From: Mycobacterium sp.
Lineage (GTDB): Bacteria > Actinomycetota > Actinomycetes > Mycobacteriales > Mycobacteriaceae
NCBI GenBank assembly: GCA_029256565.1
Contig: JAQSXQ010000002.1
Location: 1-39,765 of the forward strand
Reading direction: 5' to 3'
Length of the DNA stretch: 39,765 nt
Part shown: positions 9,065 through 16,523 of the stretch, one piece after another
Numbering within the stretch: position 1 is the stretch's first letter
Layout of the letters: each line of letters opens with the position of its first letter
Translations under genes and position numbers: made by a program
The notes under the pieces: model-generated
Databases searched by the model: none
Told to the model about the DNA's origin: nothing
What the model saw: the letters and a program-made list of their open reading frames with translations, nothing else

Positions 9065-10664
9065 CCGGACCGCCCCCTTCACCAGTCGACTGCTCACCAA
9101 GACTCTTCGCTGCACCTGCTGCGGCCTGGCCCGCCTTCGACGCGGCATCCAGAGCCGCGCCGGCCGCCATGCCGCCCGCGGCACCGGCCGCGGCTGCCCC
9201 ACCACCTGCTGCGGCACCCGCACCGGCACCGGCGCCCGCTCCTGCGCCGGCACCGGCGCGAGCTCCCGCGGCGCCCGCTCCGGCGCCGCTTCCTGCGCCG
9301 CTCTGCTGCGGGTTCGGCGGCGCGCTCGGAGTCGGCGCGGTGTTGCCTCCCCCACCGCCACCCGACGGGCCCTGGCTCCCGCTCTGGCCGTTGCTGCCCG
9401 GCTGCGCGTTGCTCGTCGTCGACGAGTTGGACCCGCCCGAGGCGAGACGCCCGATCGCGGCCGCGCCGCTCGGCAGCGCCGCGAGGGCGCCCGCCGCCAG
9501 CGCGGCGCCACCGGCGCCGCTCGCCATTGCACCCACCATCGGGGTCACGAACCGCATCAACGCCGGCATCGCGAACAGCGCGATCACCATCAACATCAGA
9601 CCCGTCAGGACAGACAGGAGCCCCGAGCCGTCGTCAGAGAAGACGTCCGTGCCGACGAGCTGGAACGCGGCCGCGTAGATGATCGCCGCGGCGGGCTTGT
9701 AGAGGATGAACGCCACCAGCCACGCGATGCACTTGCGGAACCAGGTCTTACCCATCTCCGTACTCGTGAACGACGCCGACAGCGGCAAGATCCCGGTCAG
9801 GACCACGAGCATCCCGCCGCGGGCGACCATGAGGACGATCTGGAACGCCGCCGCGAGGATCGCGATGATCCCGAGAATGATGATGAGCAGCGACCCAAGG
9901 CCCCCTGCCGCGGGATTCGTCGTCAGAGCGAGCAGAGTGAGCATGCTCTTCCCGAAGCACGCCGACCCGGTGGCCGTCACGTCGCACTGGAGCGACCCGT
10001 TCAGAACCCAGACCGAAAACGAGTCAGCGGCTGCCACAAGAAGCCCCACGATCGTGACTCCGGCACCCGCGACCACGACGAGCGTCAGCAGGCTCTTGAC
10101 CGTCTCCTTCCCGGGCTCGGCACGCTGCTCCCACGCCATGCGCGCGCCCCCGATGATCACAGAGACGATCGCCGCGGCACCCATGTACCACCAGAGGCTC
10201 GACTGCAGGAAGAGCACCGCACCGCCCGCGTTGCTTGGCCCCGCGGGCAGCAGTCCGGTGACGAGCGCGCTCGCGCCAGAGATGAGCACCACAGCGCCCA
10301 GGACCAGCCCGACCTTTCCGACGGCGGCGATCCCCTCGCCAGCGCGCATGCGCGTCGCGATGAGCGCGCCCAGGATCACGAGCGAGATGATCGCGACAAC
10401 GAGGCTGATCCACGTCACGTAGCCCAAGACGGTCGTGATGTTCCCCGCGCCCGGTGCCGCGCTCCCGGCACTGATCCCAGACTGGCCGCCCGATCCAGTG
10501 AGGTTCGGAGTGCCGATGTGAACCCAGATCGTGCCAAGCGAAGCAACAGTCTTGCCGAACGCCTCGAGGACCGCGTTGGCCATGTTGTCGATCGCGTCAG
10601 TGATCGCGTTTTTCGCCAGCTCTCCCGCCTTGCAGCCGAAGTCAAGAGGTCCGCACACCGCCAC
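9051..10664 (-). CDS. TrbL/VirB6-like channel membrane protein
   Basis: This 537-residue polytopic protein would form the inner-membrane part of the conjugation channel. The GTG start at 10664 has a strong GGGGGAG ribosome site inside the end of the preceding gene. The N-terminal ~75 residues are probably extracytoplasmic (Cys 4 and Cys 11). At least six hydrophobic segments follow, at about residues 80-103, 115-140, 160-178, 190-212, 255-300 and 345-375. A loop near 225-235 has two further Cys residues. From about 400 the protein becomes low complexity: Ser/Gly/Asn/Pro-rich, then Ala-Gly repeats up to about residue 520. Such tails are common in actinobacterial VirB6-like proteins. Confidence 0.85.
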   Translation of the reverse strand: MAVCGPLDFGCKAGELAKNAITDAIDNMANAVLEAFGKTVASLGTIWVHIGTPNLTGSGGQSGISAGSAAPGAGNITTVLGYVTWISLVVAIISLVILGALIATRMRAGEGIAAVGKVGLVLGAVVLISGASALVTGLLPAGPSNAGGAVLFLQSSLWWYMGAAAIVSVIIGGARMAWEQRAEPGKETVKSLLTLVVVAGAGVTIVGLLVAAADSFSVWVLNGSLQCDVTATGSACFGKSMLTLLALTTNPAAGGLGSLLIIILGIIAILAAAFQIVLMVARGGMLVVLTGILPLSASFTSTEMGKTWFRKCIAWLVAFILYKPAAAIIYAAAFQLVGTDVFSDDGSGLLSVLTGLMLMVIALFAMPALMRFVTPMVGAMASGAGGAALAAGALAALPSGAAAIGRLASGGSNSSTTSNAQPGSNGQSGSQGPSGGGGGGNTAPTPSAPPNPQQSGAGSGAGAGAAGARAGAGAGAGAGAGAGAAAGGGAAAAGAAGGMAAGAALDAASKAGQAAAGAAKSLGEQSTGEGGGPDGSR

Positions 10665-10670
10665 CGTCTG

Positions 10671-11420
10671 TCACTCCCCCCAGGTGATGTAGCCCGCGAG
10701 GTCCGGAACCGTCGCGGTGTTGAGCGGCCGGACGACGTCGGCGCTGATCTTCCAGTCACCGTCCTGCCAGACCAGCTCGTAGACCCCCGAGAGGGTCAGG
10801 TTCTGCCCTTCGGACGGCGCCCGGACGGCGAGGTCGACTCGGGCGGTGTCTCCGTCGTAGGCGAGCATTCGGAAGCCGGCGAGGCTCATGCGGGTGCCCT
10901 CAGAACCCGAGGTGTCCCCCACCTGACCGATGAGTTCCTCGCGGTACGGGCCGTCAGCCAGGCCGTACTCGATCCACGCCTGGCTCACAGCAGGGTCGGA
11001 GCCCTGCACCAGTGCGTTCGCGGCCATGAACAGCGCCCCGGTGGGCGAGTGCTGGAAGCAGAACCGCACCCCGTCCGCCGAGGTCTCCCCCGGCCCAAAC
11101 TCGGGCGACGTCGGGTACGCGGTGGTTCCCTGGTACGCCCAGTCCGCGGCAGGGGCGGTCGACAATGTGCCGGACAGTTCCTCTCCCTCCAGGCCGCACA
11201 CGCTGGCGCCGCCCGCGACGTGCGAAGGCTCGGACGTCGGGGCGGCGCTCGTCGTGGGCGACGGGGCGGACGGTTCGGGTGCGGGGTCGGGATTGCCCGA
11301 GCGCGTGGCGTTCACGATCGCGATCACGATGCCGAGCACCACGACGAGGGCGACGACCACTGCGGCCGCGATGAAGCCGGGCCGGGTGAACGGGTTCTGC
11401 TCGTTGTCGTCGGTAGCCAT
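10671..11420 (-). CDS. VirB8-like single-span membrane protein
   Basis: This encodes 249 residues from an ATG at 11420. A short cytoplasmic head (DDNEQNPFTRPGF) leads into one membrane helix at about residues 16-40. A Pro/Ser/Thr-rich linker follows at about 45-72, and then an extracytoplasmic domain of about 170 residues. The final stretch, VYELVWQDGDWKI, is the pattern seen at the end of NTF2-like VirB8/TcpC periplasmic domains. The topology, that pattern and the position between the pilin-like and channel genes suggest a VirB8 equivalent that scaffolds the channel. Assignment to a named family was not possible by eye. Confidence 0.7.
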   Translation of the reverse strand: MATDDNEQNPFTRPGFIAAAVVVALVVVLGIVIAIVNATRSGNPDPAPEPSAPSPTTSAAPTSEPSHVAGGASVCGLEGEELSGTLSTAPAADWAYQGTTAYPTSPEFGPGETSADGVRFCFQHSPTGALFMAANALVQGSDPAVSQAWIEYGLADGPYREELIGQVGDTSGSEGTRMSLAGFRMLAYDGDTARVDLAVRAPSEGQNLTLSGVYELVWQDGDWKISADVVRPLNTATVPDLAGYITWGE

Positions 11421-11434
11421 GTCGGGGACTCCGC

Positions 11435-11740
11435 TCAGGCTCCGGAGAGGAAACCGACGAGCGCGACGGAGGCCGAGATCACGATGACGCCGCCGAGCGA
11501 CATGCCGAGCTTGCCGACGTGCTCCCCGCCCTCGCCGCGCGAGCGCCCAACCGCCATCATCGCGCCGACCGCAATCAAGCCGAGGATGCAGACGAAGAGA
11601 GCCACCCACTTCGCCCAGCCCATGATGGTGACCGCACCTTCGGTGCCCGGGGGCTGTATCGGTCCGGGGTCGGGAAGTTGCGCCGGGATCACGGCGGCGA
11701 GGTCGCTCGCCGCCGTGAGGACGCTGTGCAGGGTGGTCAT
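11435..11740 (-). CDS. VirB2-like small two-helix membrane protein
   Basis: This encodes 101 residues. The ATG at 11740 overlaps the preceding stop in an ATGA arrangement. The N-terminal ~40 residues contain a Pro-rich stretch (QLPDPGPIQPPG). Two membrane helices follow at about residues 45-66 (GWAKWVALFVCILGLIAVGA) and 80-100 (LGGVIVISASVALVGFL), separated by a short Arg/Gly/Glu loop. Two helices and small size fit the VirB2/TrbC pilin-subunit class, in line with its place near the head of the operon. No conserved pilin motif was identified, so the call rests on topology and context. Confidence 0.65.
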   Translation of the reverse strand: MTTLHSVLTAASDLAAVIPAQLPDPGPIQPPGTEGAVTIMGWAKWVALFVCILGLIAVGAMMAVGRSRGEGGEHVGKLGMSLGGVIVISASVALVGFLSGA

Positions 11741-12369
11741 CGGGTTTCCTTTCGGTTGACGGTGCCCGGGGCACCAGGGCGGACGAGCGCGTTGAGCTCG
11801 TCGACGAGTCGACGGACCTCGCGCGGGGCGGTCGCGAGTGTTGGGGGTTCCCCGAGGCGCCATGCCTCGATCCACGGCAGAGTCCAGGTGCGCGGGACGC
11901 CGCCGGCGACGAGCTGGGCGTAGTCGCGCAGTGGTCGTGGCAGCCGGCCGGGCGCGTCGGCAAGGATCACGAGGCCGAGTACCTCGACGTGCGGAACGAG
12001 GCCAGCCGCCCACTGGGTGGCTGCGGCTTGGGCGGCGCGCAGGCCGCGCATGTGCGAGCGCGCCGTCAGCACGACCCGGACGGGGTCGGGCCCGGGCGGC
12101 TGGGGCCACGCGTGCCCCGCGGCCGCCCAGTCGGCGACGAGCCGGGCGAGGGTGGACTCCCCCGCTCCCCCATGCACGCCGAGCCACCACAGGTCCGCCC
12201 CGTGGGGCTGAGGACAGGTGGGGAGCTGGTCGGCGCGGTCGGGGGCCGGGATGCCGCTTTGCGGCGCTCTCGGGCCGGTCAGCGCGGGATCGGCGGGTGC
12301 CGCTGAAGTCACCGCGACGGGGGTCGCCGGATTTTGCGCGCGCGACACCCACGGGTTGGTATCGGACAT
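11737..12369 (-). CDS. DUF6668-like P-loop-related protein, first gene of the transfer operon
   Basis: This encodes 210 residues. The ATG at 12369 follows a GGGGG ribosome site. About 55 disordered Pro/Ala-rich residues come first. They are followed by GVHGGAGEST at residues 64-73, which has the look of a Walker A loop in which the catalytic Lys is replaced by Glu. A fold of beta strands and helices continues (VRVVLTAR, then VLGLVILADAPGR). Many actinobacterial transfer operons open with a protein of this kind. It could be a degenerate ATPase that regulates or scaffolds rather than hydrolyses. The family name is recalled from the motif and has not been checked. Confidence 0.65.
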   Translation of the reverse strand: MSDTNPWVSRAQNPATPVAVTSAAPADPALTGPRAPQSGIPAPDRADQLPTCPQPHGADLWWLGVHGGAGESTLARLVADWAAAGHAWPQPPGPDPVRVVLTARSHMRGLRAAQAAATQWAAGLVPHVEVLGLVILADAPGRLPRPLRDYAQLVAGGVPRTWTLPWIEAWRLGEPPTLATAPREVRRLVDELNALVRPGAPGTVNRKETR

Positions 12370-12417
12370 TTGCCCAGAGCCCCCTGATAATTGGACGCAG
12401 TCGTCGATGCGCCGACC

Positions 12418-12427
12418 CTAGCGCTAG
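12418..12427. promoter_or_regulatory. Perfect 10-bp palindrome CTAGCGCTAG between divergent operons
   Basis: A perfect palindrome lies 49 bp upstream of the minus-strand transfer operon, in the gap shared with the plus-strand regulator gene at 12514. It is a candidate operator for that regulator or another repressor. Only the symmetry and position are seen. Confidence 0.45.
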
Positions 12428-12474
12428 ACACCAACGGAAGGCAACAGCATGCGACAGACATCGATAGACCTATA

Positions 12475-12491
12475 CAGAGTCGACGACTCTG
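12475..12491. promoter_or_regulatory. 7-bp inverted repeat CAGAGTC-GAC-GACTCTG, candidate operator
   Basis: An exact inverted repeat with 7-bp arms and a 3-bp centre sits 22 bp before the start of the AlpA-type regulator gene. It is preceded by TATACA at 12471-12476, a possible -10 element that overlaps the repeat. This is the expected arrangement for an autoregulated DNA-binding protein, but binding is not shown. Confidence 0.5.
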
Positions 12492-12513
12492 CTGTAGCGT
12501 CTACTGTGTTCGC

Positions 12514-12789
12514 ATGCGTTCGTGGGTGCAGGTGTCTGCCGTGACGTCGGCTCTGGACGCGTTGTTCGAGGGCCGTGAAGCGACGCTGTCGGTGCCCGAG
12601 GTCGCGGAGATCTTGGGCATGACGAAGCCGGGTGTCTACAAGTGGCTCAAGGACGGCGTGATCCCGGGGTACAAGGTAGGGGCGACGTGGTTCATCCTGC
12701 GCGACGAGCTCAAGGCGACGCTGCAGGCGGGCTCGAACGCCCGCGCTGTACTGCGTGAGGACGGCCAGGGGACGCGTCCGAGCGACTGA
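12514..12789 (+). CDS. Excisionase/AlpA-type helix-turn-helix regulator
   Basis: This encodes 91 residues from an ATG at 12514. An upstream in-frame ATG at 12391 would put translation through the putative operator and is less likely. Residues 25-72 form a MerR-like winged helix of the excisionase class (LSVPEVAEILGMTKPGVYKWLKDG, then a wing with YKVGATWFI). Such proteins bend DNA and act as transcription factors or recombination directionality factors. It heads the plus-strand transfer genes and faces the minus-strand transfer operon, with two palindromes in between, so control of both units is likely. No integrase is present in the window to pair with a true excisionase. Confidence 0.8.
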   Translation: MRSWVQVSAVTSALDALFEGREATLSVPEVAEILGMTKPGVYKWLKDGVIPGYKVGATWFILRDELKATLQAGSNARAVLREDGQGTRPSD

Positions 12790-12812
12790 GCACGATCAGC
12801 AGGGGGCTGAGC

Positions 12813-13358
12813 ATGGCACGACGGGTCGCGTGGGCGGCCGGAGCGGTCGCGGTCGCGGCCGCCCTGGGAGGCTGCGCCGGCGCACCGGCCACAGAGGCGC
12901 CGGGAGTCGCTCCCGCGTCGACGGTCACCGCGACCGAGGGCGGCGCTGACCGGTATCCCGGGGCGCCCGAGGGTGTGGTCGACGAGGACACCGGCGAGGT
13001 CATCACCGCCCGGCCTGTGCCGACATGGGACGACGCGTCGCGCGATAGCGCTCTTGAGGCCGCGCAGGCGGCCATGACCGCGTTCGCCCGCCCCGACCTG
13101 GACCACGATGCGTGGTGGGCAGGGTTGGAGCCGTTGCTGACGCAGCAGGCGGCCCTGGACTACGCGTATGTCGATCCTGCGACCGTGCCCGCGACCGCGG
13201 TGACCGGGCCCGCGACGCTGGCGGAGGAGACCAGCGCCTACGTGGCGACGGTCGAGGTCCCCACCGATGCGGGCCTCTACACGGTCGTGCTGACCCGCCA
13301 GGACGCGGCCGCGCCGTGGTTGACCGCGCGCATCAGCCCGGCCCAGGGAGACCAGTAA
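12813..13358 (+). CDS. Transfer-associated lipoprotein
   Basis: This encodes 181 residues. The ATG at 12813 has a CAGGGGG ribosome site. A hydrophobic signal peptide ends in a lipobox, LGGC, with Cys 21 as the likely lipidated residue. A Thr/Ala/Pro-rich linker follows, and from about residue 75 there is a domain of about 105 residues that may be NTF2-like. Its stop overlaps the start of the cell-wall hydrolase gene by one base (TAATG). This pairing suggests a surface-anchored partner of the hydrolase or of the secretion channel. Its specific function is unknown. Confidence 0.7.
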   Translation: MARRVAWAAGAVAVAAALGGCAGAPATEAPGVAPASTVTATEGGADRYPGAPEGVVDEDTGEVITARPVPTWDDASRDSALEAAQAAMTAFARPDLDHDAWWAGLEPLLTQQAALDYAYVDPATVPATAVTGPATLAEETSAYVATVEVPTDAGLYTVVLTRQDAAAPWLTARISPAQGDQ

Positions 13359-14419
13359 TGGGCTCCTCCCGCACCACGGGGGCGGTCGCGGTCGTGGCCG
13401 GTGTGCCCGTGCTTGCGCTGGGCACCGTGTTCAGCCTGCTCCTGCTCGGCTCGTCCTCCGAGGCCGCCACGTGCAACCCTGCCTCGGGTTCGAGCTCGGC
13501 GGTCACGATCGACCCGGCCGGCGTGCCGGGCGGGATCGCGGGGTACGACCGCGAGCAGCTGGTCAACGCCGCGCACATCATCGCCGCGGGCAAGGCCCTG
13601 GGCCTGGGGGTGCGGGACCAGACGATCGGGGTCATGACCGCGATGGGCGAGTCCAGCCTGCGCGTCATCGACCGCGGCGACGCCGTGGGGCCTGACAGCC
13701 GCGGACTGTTCCAGCAGCGCGACAACGGCGCCTGGGGGTCCTATGAGGACCGGATGGACCCGCACATCAGCGCGACGAACTTCTTCACCGCGATGATCGC
13801 CAACGTCCCCGGCCGTGAGTCGCTCGAGCCGACGATCGTCGCGCACCGCACCCAACGCAACGCCGACCCCTTCCACTACACGAAGTACTGGGACGGCGCG
13901 GTCGCGGTCGTCGAAGGCCTGTCCGGGGTGGACACCGGCCTGAACGCCGGCACCGGCGCCCAGGTCTGCACCGGCGGCACCACCATCGGCGGCGAGCTCT
14001 CTGCGACCGGGTGGGCCGTGCCCGCGACCGGCCCGATCGTCAGCAACTACGGGATGCGCCTGCACCCCATCGACAAGGTCTGGCGCCTGCACTCCGGCGT
14101 CGACCTGGGCGGCGGCGGGTGCGACGGACCGATCTGGGCCGCCCAAGACGGGGTGGTGACGTTCACCGGGTTCGACCGCAACGGCAACGGCACGATCACC
14201 GTCGACCACGGCGGCGGCGTCCAGACCTCCTACCTGCACCAGTACGCCTCCGGGATCCTCGTCCGCGCCGGCGACCAGGTGCAGGCCGGGGACCAGATCG
14301 GGCGCGTCGGGTCCTCGGGGCAGTCCACCGGCTGCCACCTGCACTTCTCAGTCCTCATCGACGGCTCCCCGACCGACCCGGTGCCGTTCATGAACGACAT
14401 GGGCATCCAGCTCGGCTAA
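13358..14419 (+). CDS. Two-domain cell-wall hydrolase: lytic-transglycosylase-like plus M23 endopeptidase
   Basis: This encodes 353 residues from an ATG at 13358, coupled to the lipoprotein gene. An N-terminal membrane segment or signal lies at about residues 8-32. Residues 60-180 resemble a lysozyme/transglycosylase domain, with AMGESS (Glu 98 is the candidate catalytic acid), RGLFQQRD and an ATNFFTAM helix. Residues 225-345 are an M23 metallopeptidase with HSGVD (His 245, Asp 249) and HLHF (His 327, His 329) as zinc and catalytic residues. Enzymes of this build (compare CwlT of Gram-positive conjugative elements) open the peptidoglycan for the conjugation channel, equivalent to VirB1. All expected M23 residues are present, so it is probably active. 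Confidence 0.88.
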   Translation: MGSSRTTGAVAVVAGVPVLALGTVFSLLLLGSSSEAATCNPASGSSSAVTIDPAGVPGGIAGYDREQLVNAAHIIAAGKALGLGVRDQTIGVMTAMGESSLRVIDRGDAVGPDSRGLFQQRDNGAWGSYEDRMDPHISATNFFTAMIANVPGRESLEPTIVAHRTQRNADPFHYTKYWDGAVAVVEGLSGVDTGLNAGTGAQVCTGGTTIGGELSATGWAVPATGPIVSNYGMRLHPIDKVWRLHSGVDLGGGGCDGPIWAAQDGVVTFTGFDRNGNGTITVDHGGGVQTSYLHQYASGILVRAGDQVQAGDQIGRVGSSGQSTGCHLHFSVLIDGSPTDPVPFMNDMGIQLG

Positions 14420-14434
14420 CGCAAGGAGAACACC

Positions 14435-15820
14435 ATGAGCACGACCACCGAAGCAGCGACCTGGCCACGCGTCGAGGCAATGCTCAACGACGACGGCACC
14501 GCCGAGGTCTCCATCGGCGGCACCGTGCACCCCATCACCGCACCCAGCGTCGAGGAAGCACGAGTCCAGGTCGTCGCGCTCCTCGCGGACAAGGCCACCC
14601 AGCTCGGGCGCCCCCTGCGCGCGATCACACGCGACCCCGACGGCCAGTGGCCACTGATCATCCACGGCGACGGCACCGTCGAAGAAGACACCACCACCGA
14701 ACCCACCCGCGCCCGGGCCGCGCGCGCCACGCAGCGCGCAGCCGACGACGCGCCCGCTCCCCCTATCCAGGCCACCTCGCAGGACGCGACACCGACGCCA
14801 CAGGATCCCGAGCCCACGCCGGCGCCCGCGAGTACCTCGCGGGCATGGGTCAGCTCCGGCCAAGACGAGACCGCCGCCAGCTCCACGACGTCGACCCGGC
14901 GCGAACGCCGCGAGTCGTTTCTCACCGTCGAGCAGACCGAAGAGCCCGCGACCGAAGGCCTGCGCGGGCTGCTGACCCGCGCCGGTATCCGGATGGCCCC
15001 CAGCGAGACCGAGCGCGCGCTGCGCGAGAACATCCGCCTCGTCTCCCAGCACTGGCCCGGGCCCCGCACGACCGCCATCGTCAACGGCAAGGGAGGCGCG
15101 TCCAAGACGCCCACCACCGCGTTCCTGGCCGCCGTGTTCGCCCGCTACGGCGGCGCCGGCGTCGTCGCCCACGACAACAACCAGACCCGCGGGACCCTCG
15201 GCTGGCGCACCGAACAAGGCCCCCACGACGCGACCTTCCTCGAGCTCCTGCCCGAAGTCGACCGGCTCCTCGGCACCGCCGCCCAGTCAGCAGACCTCGC
15301 GCACTTCGTGCACCACCAGACCCAAGACAAGTACGACGTACTGCGCTCCCAGCCCATGATCCTGGCCGACGAACAGCGCCTGGGCGTGGCCCAGTTCGAC
15401 GCGATCCACTCCGTCCTGCGCAAGTACTACCGACTCATCTTCACGGACTCCGGCAACGACGAGTCCGACTCCCTGTGGCTGCGCATGGTCGAGAACGCCG
15501 ACCAGCTCGTCGTCGCCACCACCACCCGCGGAGACATCGCCGAAGCCGGCGCCCTCCTCCTCGAAGCCCTCGCCGACCGCGACGAACGCAGCGCCGCACT
15601 CGCGCGCAACGCCGTCGTCGTGGTCAACCAAGCCAAGAAGGACGGCACCCTCGCCGAAGCCGAACAAGTCGCCGCAGCATTCCGCCCCCTCGCCCGCGAA
15701 ACAGTCGCCATCCCCTACGACCCCTCCATGGTCGAAGGCACCCTGCGCTACGGATCCCTGCGCCCCACCACCCAGCGCGCATGGCTCGCAGCCGCAGCCG
15801 CAGTCGCACGCGGACTCTGA
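14435..15820 (+). CDS. ParA/MinD-like ATPase of the transfer region
   Basis: This encodes 461 residues. The ATG at 14435 follows an AAGGAG site, 15 bp after the hydrolase gene. Residues 1-85 form a small globular domain. Residues 90-160 are a disordered Thr/Pro/Ala-rich linker. The C-terminal ~260 residues are a deviant-Walker ATPase with KGGASKTPTT at residues 219-228, which fits the KGGxxKTxxT pattern, and IFTDSGND as a switch/Walker B region. The long N-terminal extension separates it from plasmid ParA proteins and is reminiscent of EspI-type ATPases of ESX systems. It may position the transfer apparatus or process DNA. It is distinct from the partition ParA at 18552. Confidence 0.8.
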   Translation: MSTTTEAATWPRVEAMLNDDGTAEVSIGGTVHPITAPSVEEARVQVVALLADKATQLGRPLRAITRDPDGQWPLIIHGDGTVEEDTTTEPTRARAARATQRAADDAPAPPIQATSQDATPTPQDPEPTPAPASTSRAWVSSGQDETAASSTTSTRRERRESFLTVEQTEEPATEGLRGLLTRAGIRMAPSETERALRENIRLVSQHWPGPRTTAIVNGKGGASKTPTTAFLAAVFARYGGAGVVAHDNNQTRGTLGWRTEQGPHDATFLELLPEVDRLLGTAAQSADLAHFVHHQTQDKYDVLRSQPMILADEQRLGVAQFDAIHSVLRKYYRLIFTDSGNDESDSLWLRMVENADQLVVATTTRGDIAEAGALLLEALADRDERSAALARNAVVVVNQAKKDGTLAEAEQVAAAFRPLARETVAIPYDPSMVEGTLRYGSLRPTTQRAWLAAAAAVARGL

Positions 15821-15910
15821 CGGTATGGCAACGACCGAGTGTGATCTCCGCCGCAATGCGGCCGTACGCGCGGTGTCGTCGAACGGTCAGACACCGAGAT
15901 ACCGCCACCG

Positions 15911-15931
15911 CCGACACGCCGACACGCCGAC
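15911..15931 (+). repeat. 8-bp tandem repeat (CCGACACG, 2.6 units)
   Basis: Two exact CCGACACG units and a partial CCGAC lie about 40-60 bp ahead of the small gene at 15972. The length is compatible with a binding site for that gene's own product or another regulator. It may also be chance in GC-rich DNA. Confidence 0.35.
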
Positions 15932-15971
15932 TGCAGAATACGAGCAGATTCAGGAACTCGTGTGGTTGAGT

Positions 15972-16445
15972 ATGCGCATGACGATCTCGACCGGCCGACC
16001 GAGCAAGGGCGACAGGGACCAGTTCCTGCCCGAGTTCCCCGCCGCCGTCGCAGACGTCCTCCGACGCAATGCCGACGCACTCCAGATGCCGCACGGCGAG
16101 TACATCGCAGCGGTCCTCGCTGAGCAGTTCGGGATGCCGTGGCTGTCTCCTGTCGAGACCCGGGCGCCCTTCGCAGGCCGCATCCAGGAGATGCTCGACG
16201 AGGCCGGCGTCGGCCACTGGGAGACGGCTCCGGCATCTGGTTGGGCCGAGAACGTCAAGTTCACGACAAGGCCAGCACGACCCATCGGTGACCTTGTGCG
16301 ATCACGCTCATGTACACAGGGGATGACGTACAAGGAGTACATCGTCGCGGCCGTCATGGCGTGGCATGGAATTACGCGTGACGCCGACTCGGTGCTTGCC
16401 CCCCGTACGCGCTACGCGCCGGAGGCGATGCGTCTACCGGCATAA
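15972..16445 (+). CDS. Hypothetical protein with duplicated helix motif, possible DNA-binding relaxosome accessory
   Basis: This encodes 157 residues if the ATG at 15972 is used. GTG at 15960 or TTG at 15966 are alternatives, and the AGGAA at 15952 best fits the TTG. The frame stays open further upstream without a convincing start. The protein has a duplication: PHGEYIAAVLAEQFGM in the first half and TYKEYIVAAVMAWHGI in the second, each preceded by a region that could be a beta strand and helix. This pattern recalls ribbon-helix-helix proteins with two fused units. Its place at the end of the transfer genes would suit a MobC-like or regulatory DNA-binding role, but this is inference; the family was not recognised. 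Confidence 0.6.
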   Translation: MRMTISTGRPSKGDRDQFLPEFPAAVADVLRRNADALQMPHGEYIAAVLAEQFGMPWLSPVETRAPFAGRIQEMLDEAGVGHWETAPASGWAENVKFTTRPARPIGDLVRSRSCTQGMTYKEYIVAAVMAWHGITRDADSVLAPRTRYAPEAMRLPA

Positions 16446-16449
16446 GAAA

Positions 16450-16477
16450 GTGGCCCGTCCCTTGCGGGACGGGCCAC
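16450..16477. terminator. Strong hairpin, 12-bp perfect stem
   Basis: Exact complementary arms GTGGCCCGTCCC and GGGACGGGCCAC flank a TTGC loop, starting four bases after the stop of the preceding gene. There is no long T run, which is common for high-GC actinobacterial terminators. It closes the plus-strand transfer genes and insulates the replication gene downstream. Confidence 0.8.
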
Positions 16478-16523
16478 CAGATCGAACCACTTCCGGCGAC
16501 TTGCTTGGCGGCTGGAAACCGGG

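Noticed and set aside
9065..9532. N-terminal extension of the SCO6880-type gene
   Set aside because: It is a frame-shifted reading of the Ala/Gly tail of the TrbL-like gene, rich in Arg and Pro. The family begins near the ATG at 9064.
12514..12789. Excisionase role implying an integrated element
   Set aside because: No integrase or att-like repeats are visible, while rep and par genes are present. A regulatory role is more likely.
14011..15969. 652-codon plus-strand open frame
   Set aside because: Mostly Arg, Pro and His, overlapping the hydrolase and ParA-like genes in another frame. Typical of high-GC shadow frames.
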